From the NCBI RefSeq assembly GCF_022605725.1, contig NC_065551.1:34038001-34102000 (forward strand): a stretch of 64,000 nt of DNA. The letters are read 5' to 3'. The position numbers were made by a program, and so were the translations under genes. Below, piece by piece: positions 1-11,460 of this stretch. Positions within the stretch are counted from its first letter, which is position 1; every line of letters starts with the position of its first letter. Origin of the DNA: Anthonomus grandis grandis (taxonomy: Eukaryota; Arthropoda; Insecta; Coleoptera; Curculionidae). Under the pieces are notes generated by a model that saw only the letters and a list, made by a program, of their open reading frames with translations, was not told the origin of the DNA and ran no database searches.

Positions 1-1340
1 CGAAATTCAAAATATCATAATTAATTTCAGCATAATACATGATTTTGTTTTATAAATTTTAATTTTAAAAGTTAATAAGCTTCTTGCATACGTCACGGAT
101 GTGAAATTAAAAATCACCTACTGAGGAAAAAATGAACAAAATGGCGCCGCTTTATACACGATATAAATTTTTAATGGTTGCTGTTTGACATATAAATTTG
201 ATAACGTTAATATACAGAAGTGGAATAATGTGTCAATCAATTATAATGTCCACGGGAGACCAACATTTTTGGAAAAAATTAAGTGTTTCCTCTAAATAAA
301 GGCACGAAATCCGAAATAACAAAATTAAATTGAACTAACGGGGAAATAATTTAATTAAATAATACTGAGAATCAAAAAGTTTACGTCACACTGGACATGT
401 GTGACACAAAAAACTTACATCTTATAGGTAAGTCAAGTGACAATCCTAGACAGTGCTACCAACTGCCTCTTTAAAGTATCTGGAAAAAATAAAACAATAT
501 ACACTAAACAAACTAATCTATATTTTCTTTAAAATCAGCTTAATATAAAAAAATAATAAACATTAGTTCGATTAAACTTTTGATGGTCTCTAGAATTTGC
601 CACGGTCTATCTCTGTTTATCTTGTATTAGATAGATCTCTTGGTATTCATCAGTGTGCAAACCAGTGCATGTCAAACTTTTTTTATTTATAAAATGCTTT
701 ATATTTTAAAATATACAAGGAGTAGAATAGTAGAAAAATAGAAAGAACAATTCATTTATTAGTAAATTAAAAAATAAATCTCATTAAATTATTTTCTTAT
801 TAATTTAAATGAAAATTTAGGTATCTGTTATATTAGATTAAATTTTCAGCTTTGTTAGGCAATTTTTTAGTGTTTGGCGCGAAATTCAAAATATGATAAT
901 TTATCAAATATGCAAGAATTGGAAAGTTAATCAGCTTTTGACATGCGTCACAGAGGTCAAATTAAAAATGGCGGATCGGTGCCAACTGAAGAACAAATAA
1001 ACAAAATGACGACGCCATGACATATGCCGACGCTATATGGTTTTATGTAAATGCTGACAGTCCTAGCCAATGTTACCAATTGCTTCTACTAAAACATTCA
1101 AAATATCAAAGATAAATTGGACAAAATAAATGTGTATATTTTTTAATGTTCATTTTAATTTTACTTAATTGATCAAATAATAGTAAGAATCAAAAAAATT
1201 AATACGTTTCTTGCGTAGGACATCGATGTCACATCCATCATACATTTGAGAATTAAGGCAAATGATAATCCTTGACAGTGTTACCAATTGCCTCTAAATG
1301 GGTCCAATATAATAATATAAACTACTTTAAATACGTCATT
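1..1340. repeat. Diverged direct duplication, about 0.85 kb unit
   Basis: The opening cgaaattcaaaatat recurs at 880. The block gttaataagc followed by a gtcac motif (71-98) recurs at 926-955. A block reading atcctagacagtgctacc (443) has relatives at 1061 and 1267. The order is conserved with offsets of roughly 820-880 bp, so this is an old, partly deleted tandem duplication. No coding potential is visible. Confidence 0.6.
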
Positions 1341-2509
1341 ACTGTGCAAAGCGACCATTTTGTTGACTCGTGACGCTTTTTACGAAATTCTTAAACGCCT
1401 CTTTTACAATTTTTTTGTTTCAACTCTGTCAACCCTTTTGACACTTGTACAATAAAAAACATAAACGAGCATGGGATCAATTTAATTAATTAAATTCTTA
1501 TATTGGGTGGTATACAAATGGAAAAAAACCTCCTTTTTAGCCGATTTTCAAGATATGCTAAAAATTAAGAAATTATCCTTGGAAGCTGCAAAAACCGCCT
1601 CCTATAACGCATATTTTCATCTCCGTCACTGTGTACGATGGTTCGCATCTAATATGCCCGTCACCGTATAGATGCTTATTAGCCCTAATTAACCTATTAA
1701 AGCGGCCAAGCGCGGTCATAAAACCGCGCATTTACTGTTCCACTCGTTCACCCAATAAAAAAATAATAAAATGTTATAATTAGGAGACGATCGTTCTACG
1801 TTATAACCCCTATATCCGAGACGACGAGATCCTGATAGGAGCAGATATACGTAAACGATGAAATTCCATGTTTGTTTGGCGATCTTAAGATAGAGAAGGA
1901 GAGATGGGGTATATGTGTCATCCGCTTAAGTATTAACTAAAAACCGTTGTTGATTTTTCTGCAATAACAAATATGCCCTCCATAAACAGGTGTCAACGCT
2001 ACTCAGACTAATTTAAATTTTTACATAAGTAATCGCTAGTGCGGAATTTAAAGAAACCATTGTGGACGTCCAGGCGTGCGGTCCCATATATGGGGCCCCA
2101 CCGGTAATAACTTGCACTTGCTCCTTTTTATATACGGAAAGTTATGTTTCGGTCAGGCGAGGAGTAATGTTCAAGGTGCGTTTTAACCGTAAAATTCATT
2201 GTAAGGGGGGAATATTACGCATAACTAGCAACAATAAAATTCTCTTTAAATAATAAAATCTTCGTATTTATTAATAGTCTAGTAAGGAGTATACTTCTAG
2301 TCTTATTGATGCAATAATTATAAGTCAGCTATAGCTCAATGTTAACCTATAAAGCTAATTTATATACAAGGATTTCATAAATATTAATACATACCTACCA
2401 AATTATCATTGAACTAATAACTAATTATTTATCCAACATCTTACAGACACCACAAGGTACTTACAACTAAAGGATAACGTCTACCGAAAATCTACAAAGT
2501 AACATAACA
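1341..2509. other. Non-repetitive interval with a GC-richer island
   Basis: I see no gene or clear repeat. The stretch at about 1590-1760 is GC-richer and non-repetitive, including gcggccaagcgcggtc near 1703. It contrasts with the AT-rich surroundings and could be conserved non-coding DNA. A short open frame at 2062-2253 has no recognisable domain and I do not call it a gene. Confidence 0.4.
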
Positions 2510-3050
2510 TCAATATTAGACAAATCATAACCAATGAAAAATAGAAAGCAAAAAGTACGCGTAGATAAAGCGTTTTCTAGTACGAGAATGTGATTCATAG
2601 TAATCTCTTTTATATTTATTAAATCTATTTGACATATATGGTAGTGTTTCAGATTCTCATATGCAATCATATGCTGACGACACACAAATTACTTGTGATT
2701 CTTGTGAGCCTGATACTGGTGTGACATCTTTGAATCATGTTTTAGAGTCTGTTATCACAGTTCGAGGATACACGCTTCAAAAACTGCCGTACTATTATTC
2801 TCTTATGAAAATCGTTGTGCTGTATTGCAGCAACTTCTAAGGACGTTATCAAAATGTACAAACAATGATACTTGGATACACATCTAAGATTTAGAAAGCA
2901 TGTAAAAATTTTTTAAAAAAACATAAAAATGAAAACACCTTATGCAAATTAATTCATATTTCAAAATAAGGAGAAAACTAAGTGAGTTTTTGATATTGTC
3001 ATTCTTAACTACTGTAGTTTTGTATTTTCCCTGTTTGGATGCACCTTGAA
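2510..3050 (+). mobile_element. Non-LTR retrotransposon relic, reverse transcriptase (Jockey/CR1-like)
   Basis: Conceptual translation in changing frames gives the ordered RT landmarks of Jockey/CR1-type elements. A block reading NRKQKVRV starts at 2540. An LFDIYGSVSDSHMQ-like block leads into the catalytic YADDTQI (YADD at 2670-2681). A KTAVLLFSYENRCAV block follows at about 2791, then DTHLRFRKHV near 2880 and LYFPCLDA close to 3040. Frameshifts and stops separate these blocks, and the usual QGSxLGP block before YADD is missing, so the copy is dead. It ends where satellite A begins. RTs of this class copy element RNA into nicked target DNA. Family assignment is inferred from motif order only. 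Confidence 0.75.
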
Positions 3051-4644
3051 TCACTTCCAGGTAGTTAAAATCACTTTTGGGTGATTTTTTAGCATTTTAG
3101 GCCTGAAAGAACTTGAAAATGTTTTAACTGCCTGGAAGGAAAAAAAACTGACCTTAAAGAGTTAAAAACTGGCTTCAATTGCCTAGAAAGAGTGTCCAGT
3201 TCTTCTCAGAGTAATTTCGAATCACTTCCAGGCAGTTGAAGTCACTTTTAAGCGTTGTAGGCTTCATAGAACTTAAAAATGTTTCAACTGCCTGGAAGGA
3301 AGAAAAAATGACTTTAAAAAGTTGAAAACTGGCTTCAAAACGCCTGGAAGCAGTATATAATTTTTGACGGAGTAATTTAGAATTACTTCCAGGTAGTTGA
3401 AGTCACTTTTAAGCGTTGTACGCCTCACAGAACTTAAAAATGTTTCAACTGCCTGGAAGGGAGAAAAAATTACCTTAAAAGGTAGAAAAGTGATTTCAAA
3501 TGCCTGGAAGTAGTATATGTTTTTTGGCGAAGTAATTTTGAATTACTGTCATGAATTTAGAGTTATTTTTGAGTGATTTTTGAGCGTTTTAGGCCTCATA
3601 GAACTTGAAAATGTTTCAACTACCTGGAAGAAAAAATAACTGACTTTAAAGAGTTGAATACTGGCTTTGAATGCCAAGAAGGAGTGTCTAGTTCTTCTCA
3701 GAGTAATTTAGAATCACTTCCAGGCAGTTGAAGTTACTTTTAAGCATTGTAGACCTCATAGAACTTGAAAATGTTTCAACTGCCTGGAAGAAAGAAAAAC
3801 TGACTTTAAAAAGTTCAATACTGGCTTCAAATGCCTGGAAGAAGTGTCTAGTCTTCTCAGACTAATTTCAAATCATTTCCAGGCAGTTAAAGTCACTTTT
3901 GAGTAATTTTCAAACGTTTTAGGCCTCAAGGAACTTAAACATAATACAACTGCCTTGAATATGTAGAAAAAAAAATGATTTTAAAGCCTTAAAAACAGGC
4001 TTTAACTGCCTGGAAGGTATATCTAGTTTTTGTTAGAGCAATTTTGAATTACTTCCAGGTAGTTGAAGTCACTTTTAAGCGTTGTAGGCCTCATAGAACT
4101 TAAAAATGTTTTAATTGCCTGGAAGGAAGAAAAAATTACTTTAAAAAGTTGAAAACTAGCTTCAAATACCTGGAAGCAGTATATATTTTTTGACGAAGTA
4201 ATTTTGAATTTCTCTGAGGCATTTGAAGTCACTTTTGAGTGATTTTTGAGCGTTTTAGGCCTTAAAGAACTTAAAAATGTTTCAACTGTCTGGACGGAAG
4301 AAAAACTGACTTTAAAGAGTTGAATACTGGCTTCGAATGCCTGGAAGGCGTGTCTAGGTCTTCTCAGACAAATTTCGAATCACTTCCAGGCAGTTCAAGT
4401 CACTTTTAAGCGTGTTAGGCCTTATAGAACTTAAAATTGTTTTAACTGCCTGGAAGAAAGAAAAAATGACTTTAAAAAGTTAAAAACTAGCTTCAAAATG
4501 CCTGGAAGCAGTACATATTTTTTACGGAGTAATTTTGAATTATTTTCAGGCATTTGAATTCACTTTTGAGCGTTTTAGGCCTTAGAGAACTTAAAAATGT
4601 TTCAACTGCCTGGACGGAAGAAAAACTGACTTTAAAGAGTTGAA
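3051..4644. repeat. Satellite A, first block (alternating 160/171-bp monomers)
   Basis: The marker cttccaggcag or a variant occurs at 3054, 3225, 3386, 3546, 3717, 3876, 4052, about 4211, 4383 and about 4543, so spacings alternate near 171 and 160 bp. Each monomer carries cttccaggcagttgaa and, about 42 bp later, its exact reverse complement ttcaactgcctggaag (for example 3225-3240 and 3283-3298), so it can fold back. Short open frames inside are by-products of the repeat. The block stops abruptly at 4644, beside an exon-like sequence. Confidence 0.9.
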
Positions 4645-4746
4645 ATCTTCTTCCACTGCGGCTTCTACGTCCTGCCTGATCCTGTTAACTCTCACCAGTT
4701 CTTCGTCTTTGACCTTTAATTGTCGGTGCACTTGTTTTAGTTCATC
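4645..4746 (-). pseudogene. Rabin/Sec2-like coiled-coil exon, truncated by satellite A
   Basis: On the minus strand a good 3' splice site (polypyrimidine then tttctag) ends at 4747 and is followed by 34 open codons. The translation begins DELKQ and contains HRQLKVKDEELVRVNRIRQ, then DVEAAVEE. This resembles the Sec2 coiled coil of Rab3A-interacting proteins (Rabin8/GRAB), Rab8-family exchange factors, just before their LTASLFEEAHKM segment. Here that segment is absent: after VEE-D the sequence runs straight into a satellite A monomer with no consensus donor. I see a real acceptor and a coding-like, heptad-rich frame. The family call is from memory of the motif. It is either a captured or truncated exon copy, or a live exon with an unusual boundary. 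The first is likelier. Confidence 0.55.
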
Positions 4747-5270
4747 CTAGAAATAATTGAGACAGTCAATAATTATTTAATACGTGCGAAAACTAAATTC
4801 TTCATTAAAATGATTTATTTTATTAATGTGGTACGCCACTGAACAGTTGTGTTCAAAAACTGTTATGTCGCTATGGCAACGGGTGTCTTAGAGCCAATAA
4901 GGACGAAGGGAAGGTGGAGCTGCCATGGGCGTACCCAAAAAAAAAACCTTCCTAAAATATTGAAAATGCTATAGTATTTAATTTAATAAGGTATTTTTCA
5001 TTCAGGCTCTTGAAGAACTCAAGAGAATTGAATATTTGATCAACTGTCCCGGCAGATGGATTTCTAACAGTTTTCTTGGATCTTTATTTTTAAACAGACA
5101 AGAGAAAATATTCCAAAAAATACCTGGAACAATACTTTTGTGTCAGAATTTCCCACTTTTCCAGGGATTTACTATTTATTTCTTTGTTAATTTTTATTTA
5201 TTAAGGAAATTACAACCGTTATCCCCAATTAAGAACGAATACCTACTTTATAAAGCAATTTATTTTTACC
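4747..5270. other. Unique DNA between the two satellite A blocks
   Basis: This would be the intron upstream of the minus-strand exon. It contains a GC-richer non-repetitive patch at about 4840-4930. On the plus strand a splice-acceptor-like tttttcattcag ends near 5006, followed by an open frame (ALEELKRIEY and onward) running to 5281. That frame ends in satellite-like sequence and matches nothing I recognise, so I do not call it coding. Confidence 0.4.
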
Positions 5271-6720
5271 CCTATGCCTAGAAGGAGCGTCTAGTTCTTC
5301 TCAGAGTAATTCCGAATCACTTCCAGGCAGTTGAAGTCACTTTTAAGCGTTGTAGGCCTCAAAGAACTTGAAAATGTTTCAACTGCCTGGAAGGAAGAAA
5401 AACTGACTTTAAAAAGTTGAAAACTGGCTGCAGCTGCCTAGAAGGAGTGTCCAGTTCTTCTCAGAGTAATTTCGAATCACTTTCAGGCAGTTGAAGTCAC
5501 TTTTAAGCGTTCTAGGCCTCATAGAACTTGAAAATGTTTCAACTGCCTGGAAGGAAGACAAAATTACTATAAAAAGTAGAAAACTAGCTTCAAAATGCCT
5601 GGAAGCAGTATATATTTTTTGGCGAAGTAATTTTGAATTACTGTCATGCATTTAAAGTCACTTTTAAGTATTTTTAAGCATTGTAGGCCTCATAGAACTT
5701 GAAAATGATTCAACTGCCTGGAAGGAAGAAAAAATGACTTTAAACAGTTGAAAACTGGCTTCAAATGCCTAGAAGGAGTGCCTAGGTTTTCTCAGAGTAA
5801 TTTCGAATCACTTCCAAGCAGTTGAAGTCACTTTTAAGCGTTGTAGGCCTCATAGAACTTAAAAATGTTTCAACTGCCTGGAAGAAAGAAAAACTGACTT
5901 TAAAAAGTTCAATACTGGCTTCAAATGTCTGGAAGAAGTGTCTAGTCTTCTCAGACTAATTTCAAATCATTTCCAGGCAGTTAAAGTCACTTTTGAGTAA
6001 TTTTCAAACGTTTTAGGCCTCAAGGAACTTAAACATAATACAACTGCCTTGAATAAGTAGAAAAAAATTGATTTTAAAGCCTTAAAAACAGGCTTTAACT
6101 GCCTGGAAGGTATATCTAGTTTTTATTAGAGCAATTTTGAATCACTTTTAAGCGTTGTAGGCCTCATAGAACTTAAAAATGTTTCAACTGCCTGGAAGGA
6201 AGAAAAAATTACTTTAAAAAGTTGAAAACTAGCTTCAAATGCCTGGAAGCAGTATATATGATTTGACGAAGTAATTTTGAATTTCTCTGAGGCATTTGAA
6301 GTCACTTTTGAGTGATTTTTATGCGTTTTAGGCCTTAAAGAACTTAAAAATGTTTCAACTGTCTGGACGGAAGAAAAACTGACTTTAAAGAGTTGAATAC
6401 CGGCTTCGAATGCCTGGAAGGCGTGTCTAGGTCTTCTCAGACAAATTTCGAATCACTTCCAGGCAGTTAAAGTCACTTTTCAGTAATTTTTAAAGGTTTT
6501 AGGCCTCAGGGAACTTGAAAATAACCCAACTGCCTGGAAGAAAGAAAAAATTACTCAAAAAGGTTGAAAACTGGCTTTAAATGCCTGAAAGCAGTATATA
6601 TGTTTTAACGGAGTAATTTTGAATTATTTTTAGGCATTTGAAGCCACTTTTGAGCATTTTAGGCATCATAAATCTTAGGAATGCGTCGACTGTCTGCAAG
6701 GAGGAAAGAAATTGACTGGT
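5271..6720. repeat. Satellite A, second block
   Basis: The same monomers resume, with markers at 5320, 5480, about 5641, 5811, 5970, about 6291, 6457 and about 6622. Roughly 3700-4500 is repeated at 5794-6600 with a constant offset of about 2,094 bp. Shared private variants include tctagtcttctcagactaa at 3847 and 5941 and a caaggaacttaaacataata block. The array therefore grew by a multi-monomer duplication. The last units decay towards 6720. Confidence 0.9.
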
Positions 6721-7690
6721 TTAAATTGCTTAGGAGTCCTTCTCATCATTTTCAGAATTATAGTCTTCTTAAAATCGCTCGATGCGATTCCTGGAGCCTC
6801 ATCCTGTATTCCAGTAATATTTATGGCAAATTAAATGGAATGTAATATGGCTCCATTTCATTACAAACAATGAATTTTCTTTTCTCTACGCCAATGAAAA
6901 GGGAGTATCACTACAGAGCGCTGTAATAAATTCATAGTTGACAATGGGATCTTAAGATAGAAAGGAGTGCCCCGCATAAGACTTTAATATGCACTTTGGA
7001 ACGCATACATATATGAGCTATGATGATGATTATGGTGTGTGTATGTACTGTTTATTACATTCAGGGTTTCTTTTTTTTTTTGGTCCTTCGAGCATCATAA
7101 TGGGACATTCTGCAAACACTCTTAATAGTAAGGGGACATATGCATAAAAGGGCCGTTTCAGCTAATTCAGATTTTAGCAGGAAAAAAAAACAGAAACAGG
7201 TTTTTAAAATATCTGCGTCCGTTCTATGGCAATTTGCATTAAAATATCGACGACGATCGCAGCAAGAGTGGAAGAGAGATAGAGACGGCCGCTCTAGCGT
7301 TTCCCATGCATACTAATGAAAATATTATAGGAGCGAATTAACTCGCCGGTCATTTTTACGACTTTGTTGCTCTACATACTATACGGTTAACGCTTTTATT
7401 AAATTCTAATAAAAGTTTATGAGCTTCGAGTTGGTATTATCCGCGGTTTGCAAAGTTGAAATTGCTACGCTCGATGCGGTTTTTTTTCTTAAAAAAAAAA
7501 AATGATGCAAATTGAATTGTCGGCTCGTTCTGCTATAGATGTCACGATTTCTAATCGTAACATATTATTATGCTTCGTAGTATTAAAGATACACAGGAAT
7601 AAAATAAGTTACTTCTTTATTCAAGGCAATTGGAGGGTTAGAAACTGTCAGAAAGCATGTTATAAGGGCAGGAAGACAGAGAAATAACTG
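6721..7690. other. Non-repetitive interval, possible regulatory islands
   Basis: Non-repetitive, with GC-richer patches at about 6780-6970 and 7205-7345 (for example gacgacgatcgcagcaagag). A short open frame at 7502-7687 shows no domain. I see no gene. These patches are candidates for conserved non-coding elements. Confidence 0.35.
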
Positions 7691-9270
7691 CCTGGAATTA
7701 AATATTTTTTATTCCACGCAATTGACGAATAATTCTACAGTTTTTTAACACAGGATTTAATTATTATAATATATTAAAATGCTAATTTAAAAAAATGACT
7801 TTAAATTCCCGAAGTACATACAAAAAATTAATGCAAATTCCAAAATAAAAAATTATTCAAAAATACCTGGAAAAAAAAATTATCACGAATTTAAAACTTG
7901 AAAAACCGCAATTCAGACAGGAATAACGTAAGTTTTGTGGAATTCGTAATATTCCCTCATATTTTCCAGGGAATGCAAATAAATTACCGTGTCTTATCGA
8001 CATCTTTTAAGCATATTCTTAATGGAATTAATACTTGGAAGCCTTACAAAAATTTAAATAAAACTCCTTCAAATACCTGAAAAAAAGCCTTGAAATGCCT
8101 GAAAGAAATAATTAATGGCTCTAAATGACTGGAAAAAAAAACAAGAATTTTACTTGAACTGTCTGAAAAATAGAAAAAATTAAATAAAATGCCTGGGAAA
8201 AAGGACAAACGGCTAAAAGAGATAAAAAAATTGGCCGTAATACTTGGAAGAAATTGCTTTTAACTGACATTGTTTACAATACTTCAAATAAAACCGATTT
8301 TATTTCCAGACTTTTTTGTTTTCTTCCAGGATGTTCAAGTAAAAAAAATCCAGGTCTTTCGATCTGTTATTTAACTCTTCCAGACATTACAAATGCCTTC
8401 AGGTATAGCCTGGAAAAAACAGTTTTGCCTGGAAGAAATAAGAAATGTTTTTAAATGTCTTTATTTTACTAAAAACTATTTGGAAGAAAAAAAAATGCGT
8501 TGACATTTAGACCAATTTAAGATATTTAGCCATTTTGCTTTGTTCCCAGGAATTTTTCCAGGCATTTAAAGCTATTCTTTTCTTTTTCCGAGCATTTGAA
8601 GGATTTTTTCTTTTTTTCATTTGAATTTTTACATTTATATGGTCCTTTAAGTCGAAAACTAAAATTTTAATTTTTTTTGAAATGTTGGAATGACTGAAAA
8701 AAACAAGAATCTTACTTGAACTGTCTAAAAAACAGAAAAAATGGAATAAAATGCCTGAGAAAAAAAAAACGGCTGAAAGAGATTAAAAAATTGGTCATGA
8801 TGCCTGGAAGAAATTACATTTAACTGAATTGTGAATACTTCAAAAAAAACCGATTTTGTTTCCAAGATTTTTTTATTTTCTTCTAGGCTGTTCAAGTAAA
8901 ATTTAAAAAAATCCAGGCCTTTTGATATATTATTTGACTCTTCCAGGCCTTACAAATGCCTTGAGAAATAGCCTGGAAAAACCAGTTTTACTTAAACTGC
9001 CTGGAAGATATACGATATGCTTTCAAATGCATGAAAAAAAATTATTTCGTTTAAACTATTTGGAAGAAAATACGTTGACATTTAGACCATTTTGTGACAT
9101 TTATCCATTTTTCTTTGTTCCCAAGAAATTCCACTTAAATTCAATTTTTTCCAGGCATTAGAAGCCATTCTTTCCTTCTTCCGATCATTTGAAGGAATTT
9201 TTTCTTTTGGATTTTTACATTCTTATGGTCCTTTGAGTCGAAATTACAACTTACAACCAACAATTTTAGT
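7691..9270. repeat. Decayed CCTGGAA-type repeats with a 0.56-kb direct duplication
   Basis: Motifs such as tgcctggaaga, cttccaggc and aaatgcctg recur in both orientations. The segment from about 8120 to 8680 is duplicated at 8683-9260 with an offset of about 562-577 bp (acaagaat..tacttgaactgtct at 8141 and 8703; tatggtccttt near 8638 and 9220). The apparent reading frames are not coding. Confidence 0.65.
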
Positions 9271-10519
9271 TTTTTGTTTGAAATGTTGTCTGTTTTACAT
9301 AGTGTTGATCCCTTCAATTGGATAACTCGATTATTTTGTTTATTTTTAACTAATATTGAACCTTTGAGCCCAATCCATCATTTTCTTACAATTGAAAAAA
9401 TACTCATTGAAATTCGTCTAGCAACTGGATTTTTTTTGCATTTTTCTTGGTTCTTCGAATCGGATCTATGACTTGTTTTCCATTAACATTCGTAGTTGTT
9501 AATGCATTTTTAAACTTTTGAGCTGATAGTGATGAAAATTGAAAATATTTTTTTCAAATAAAACCTGGTCTACTTTAGTCATAGTTTTGGTCCTTTGAGC
9601 CGAATTTCCAACTGCTCATCCCTTAGAACTGCTAAATATGTACTGATTTTTGTACCTTTAATTAAATAACGAGTTCTTCTGGTTAACTTATAGATTCCCC
9701 GCTTAGTATATGCATAACCTTGCACGGAAGGTTAATCGCTCTAAGCGTATCTAAAAAACCGTTAGACTATCAATAAAACGGCAGATTAAGTGGCAGTTTA
9801 AGCGACAATTATCCGGCAACCGGTATCTTATGGATTTTTGCACTTTTCACACATGAATTGCCAGTGTTTTGATTGACCCCGAGTTAACTTGAAACCCGTT
9901 TAATTCGAAAACAAACAGGTAATCCATTTCGATTAAGAGGAAACCTGTTAGTGGGTGGGTAATACGGTTTAAGTGCCGACCTGTTATCAGTGCCGAAGAT
10001 CGTCCACCTAATAACACCAATTAATTTGAAACCGCTCGGAAAAGTCATTTATCCCTAGTCGTTTATCTTTTGCCGCCATCGCCTTTAAGTTTAACTATCG
10101 ATACTAAATATGGTAGCGGGCAACCAGGGAGGGATTAACTATTTAGAACTAATTGATTTCAGTATTATTTATGTATTAAAATGGGCAGGGAATCTCCTTA
10201 TTTAATTTCCTTATGTAGTGCGTGGGACGGGCGTGCATTAAAAGTTTCCTTAAAGTACGTTGACACCATTGTAAAATAAAAAAAATTACTCCGGAACTAT
10301 GTATGTATATATATAAAAAGGTATTGTCGTCGGCGCATTGCCTTGTTTAAAAGTCACATCGAATGTATGTATGTACATTGAAATTGTCGTTTTGTCGCTT
10401 CCTACCATTGTTCCTATGATTTAAGGTATTATTTCCATAATATCCCCGAGGCGATTTAATAACACTGAGAGTAAGAAAGTGTAAAATAACTGAAAACTGT
10501 TGAAGTCAAGCACGTTAGT
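9271..10519. other. Non-repetitive interval
   Basis: No gene is visible. About 9700-10200 is GC-richer and complex, with balanced codon-free sequence typical of conserved non-coding DNA, including tttatcttttgccgccatcg near 10063. Nothing here can be assigned a function from sequence alone. Confidence 0.35.
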
Positions 10520-10775
10520 TTGTAGGGTTAATGAGGTTCGTTTATTGGAAAATAGCAACCATTAAGCAATTGGAGATCCAATGGCAATTCCCTTTTGGAT
10601 ATAGGTACATACTGTCTATTTAAATGACATCCGAAAATGATCCAAATGATGTCCAATGAATATCCAATGGATAGTCGACCGTCACGCTCTTGGATGTCCA
10701 TTTGGAATACATTATTTGCCCCATAATGGACACGTCTTGTTTGGACCAGTTTTGGATACATTCTCTTAATAGGTC
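10520..10775. repeat. Degenerate TGGATATCCA/TGGACATCC repeat
   Basis: Near-palindromic words of the type ggatatccaatgg, tggatgtcc and tggacatc recur every 15-30 bp on both strands. A 77-codon minus-strand frame here follows from this low complexity and I do not call it a gene. Confidence 0.5.
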
Positions 10776-10920
10776 CAAAACTCGGAAAATTTTCTTAAAT
10801 GGGTTTCGTAATTAAAAACATATAGCAAAAATAAATTGATTCTCTATTATTGTTCATTTTGAAATATTAATTACGACTGATTTGATTAATATTAAAATAT
10901 TGAAACGTAGGGATGTACTC

Positions 10921-11460
10921 GGAAAATGAATAATCTTATACTTTGGAGGTCGATAACTCGGGTTCTCTTTGCACTATTTGGAGAATTCTAACGGTTTTCA
11001 CTTAGTTTCGTCCTTCTGAATCCAACGAGACCATCTTCAAGGTCGTAGCTTTCATATTAACCGAGATCTCGCATTTTTAGAGTCCATTTTTGGGCTCAAA
11101 AACGAGGTCGAAAAAATGAATTTTTCTGAATTTTCAGAGTGCCTTCATTCCCTTATTTCTGATCGAATCTTGGTATAACCCGGTGTTTTCGTAATGTAGG
11201 TGTTTCGTCCTCCTGAATCCAACGAGATCATCCTGAAGGTCGTAGCTTCTATATTAGCCGAGATCTCGTATTTGTAGAGCCCATTTTTGGGCTCAAAAAC
11301 GAAGTCGAAAAATTGCAACTCGATATCTTTGCAACTCGATATCTCAGCTTCTATGGGCACTATCGAGAAAATTCCAACGGTTCTGTTTTAGTTTCGTCCT
11401 TCTGAATCCAATGAGTCCATTCACAAGGGCATGGCTGTTATCTCGAATTTTAGGTCCCAT
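10921..11460. repeat. Tandem repeat, about 190 bp, three units
   Basis: The block tttcgtcc-t/c-tctgaatccaacgag occurs at 11006, 11203 and 11392 (spacings 197 and 189 bp). It is followed each time by a tcgtagct or equivalent block, a gagatctcg block and ccatttttgggctcaaaaac. A minus-strand frame at 11145-11360 lies inside one unit and is probably not a gene. Confidence 0.75.

Noticed and set aside
2467..2685. 72-codon minus-strand frame
   Set aside because: It is antisense to the RT relic whose YADD lies at 2670-2681 on the plus strand.
3051..6720. CRISPR-like array
   Set aside because: Repeats are 160-171 bp diverged monomers without constant short repeats and unique spacers, and the DNA is eukaryotic.
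10528..10761. 77-codon minus-strand frame
   Set aside because: It spans the degenerate TGGATATCC repeat and has no recognisable motif.
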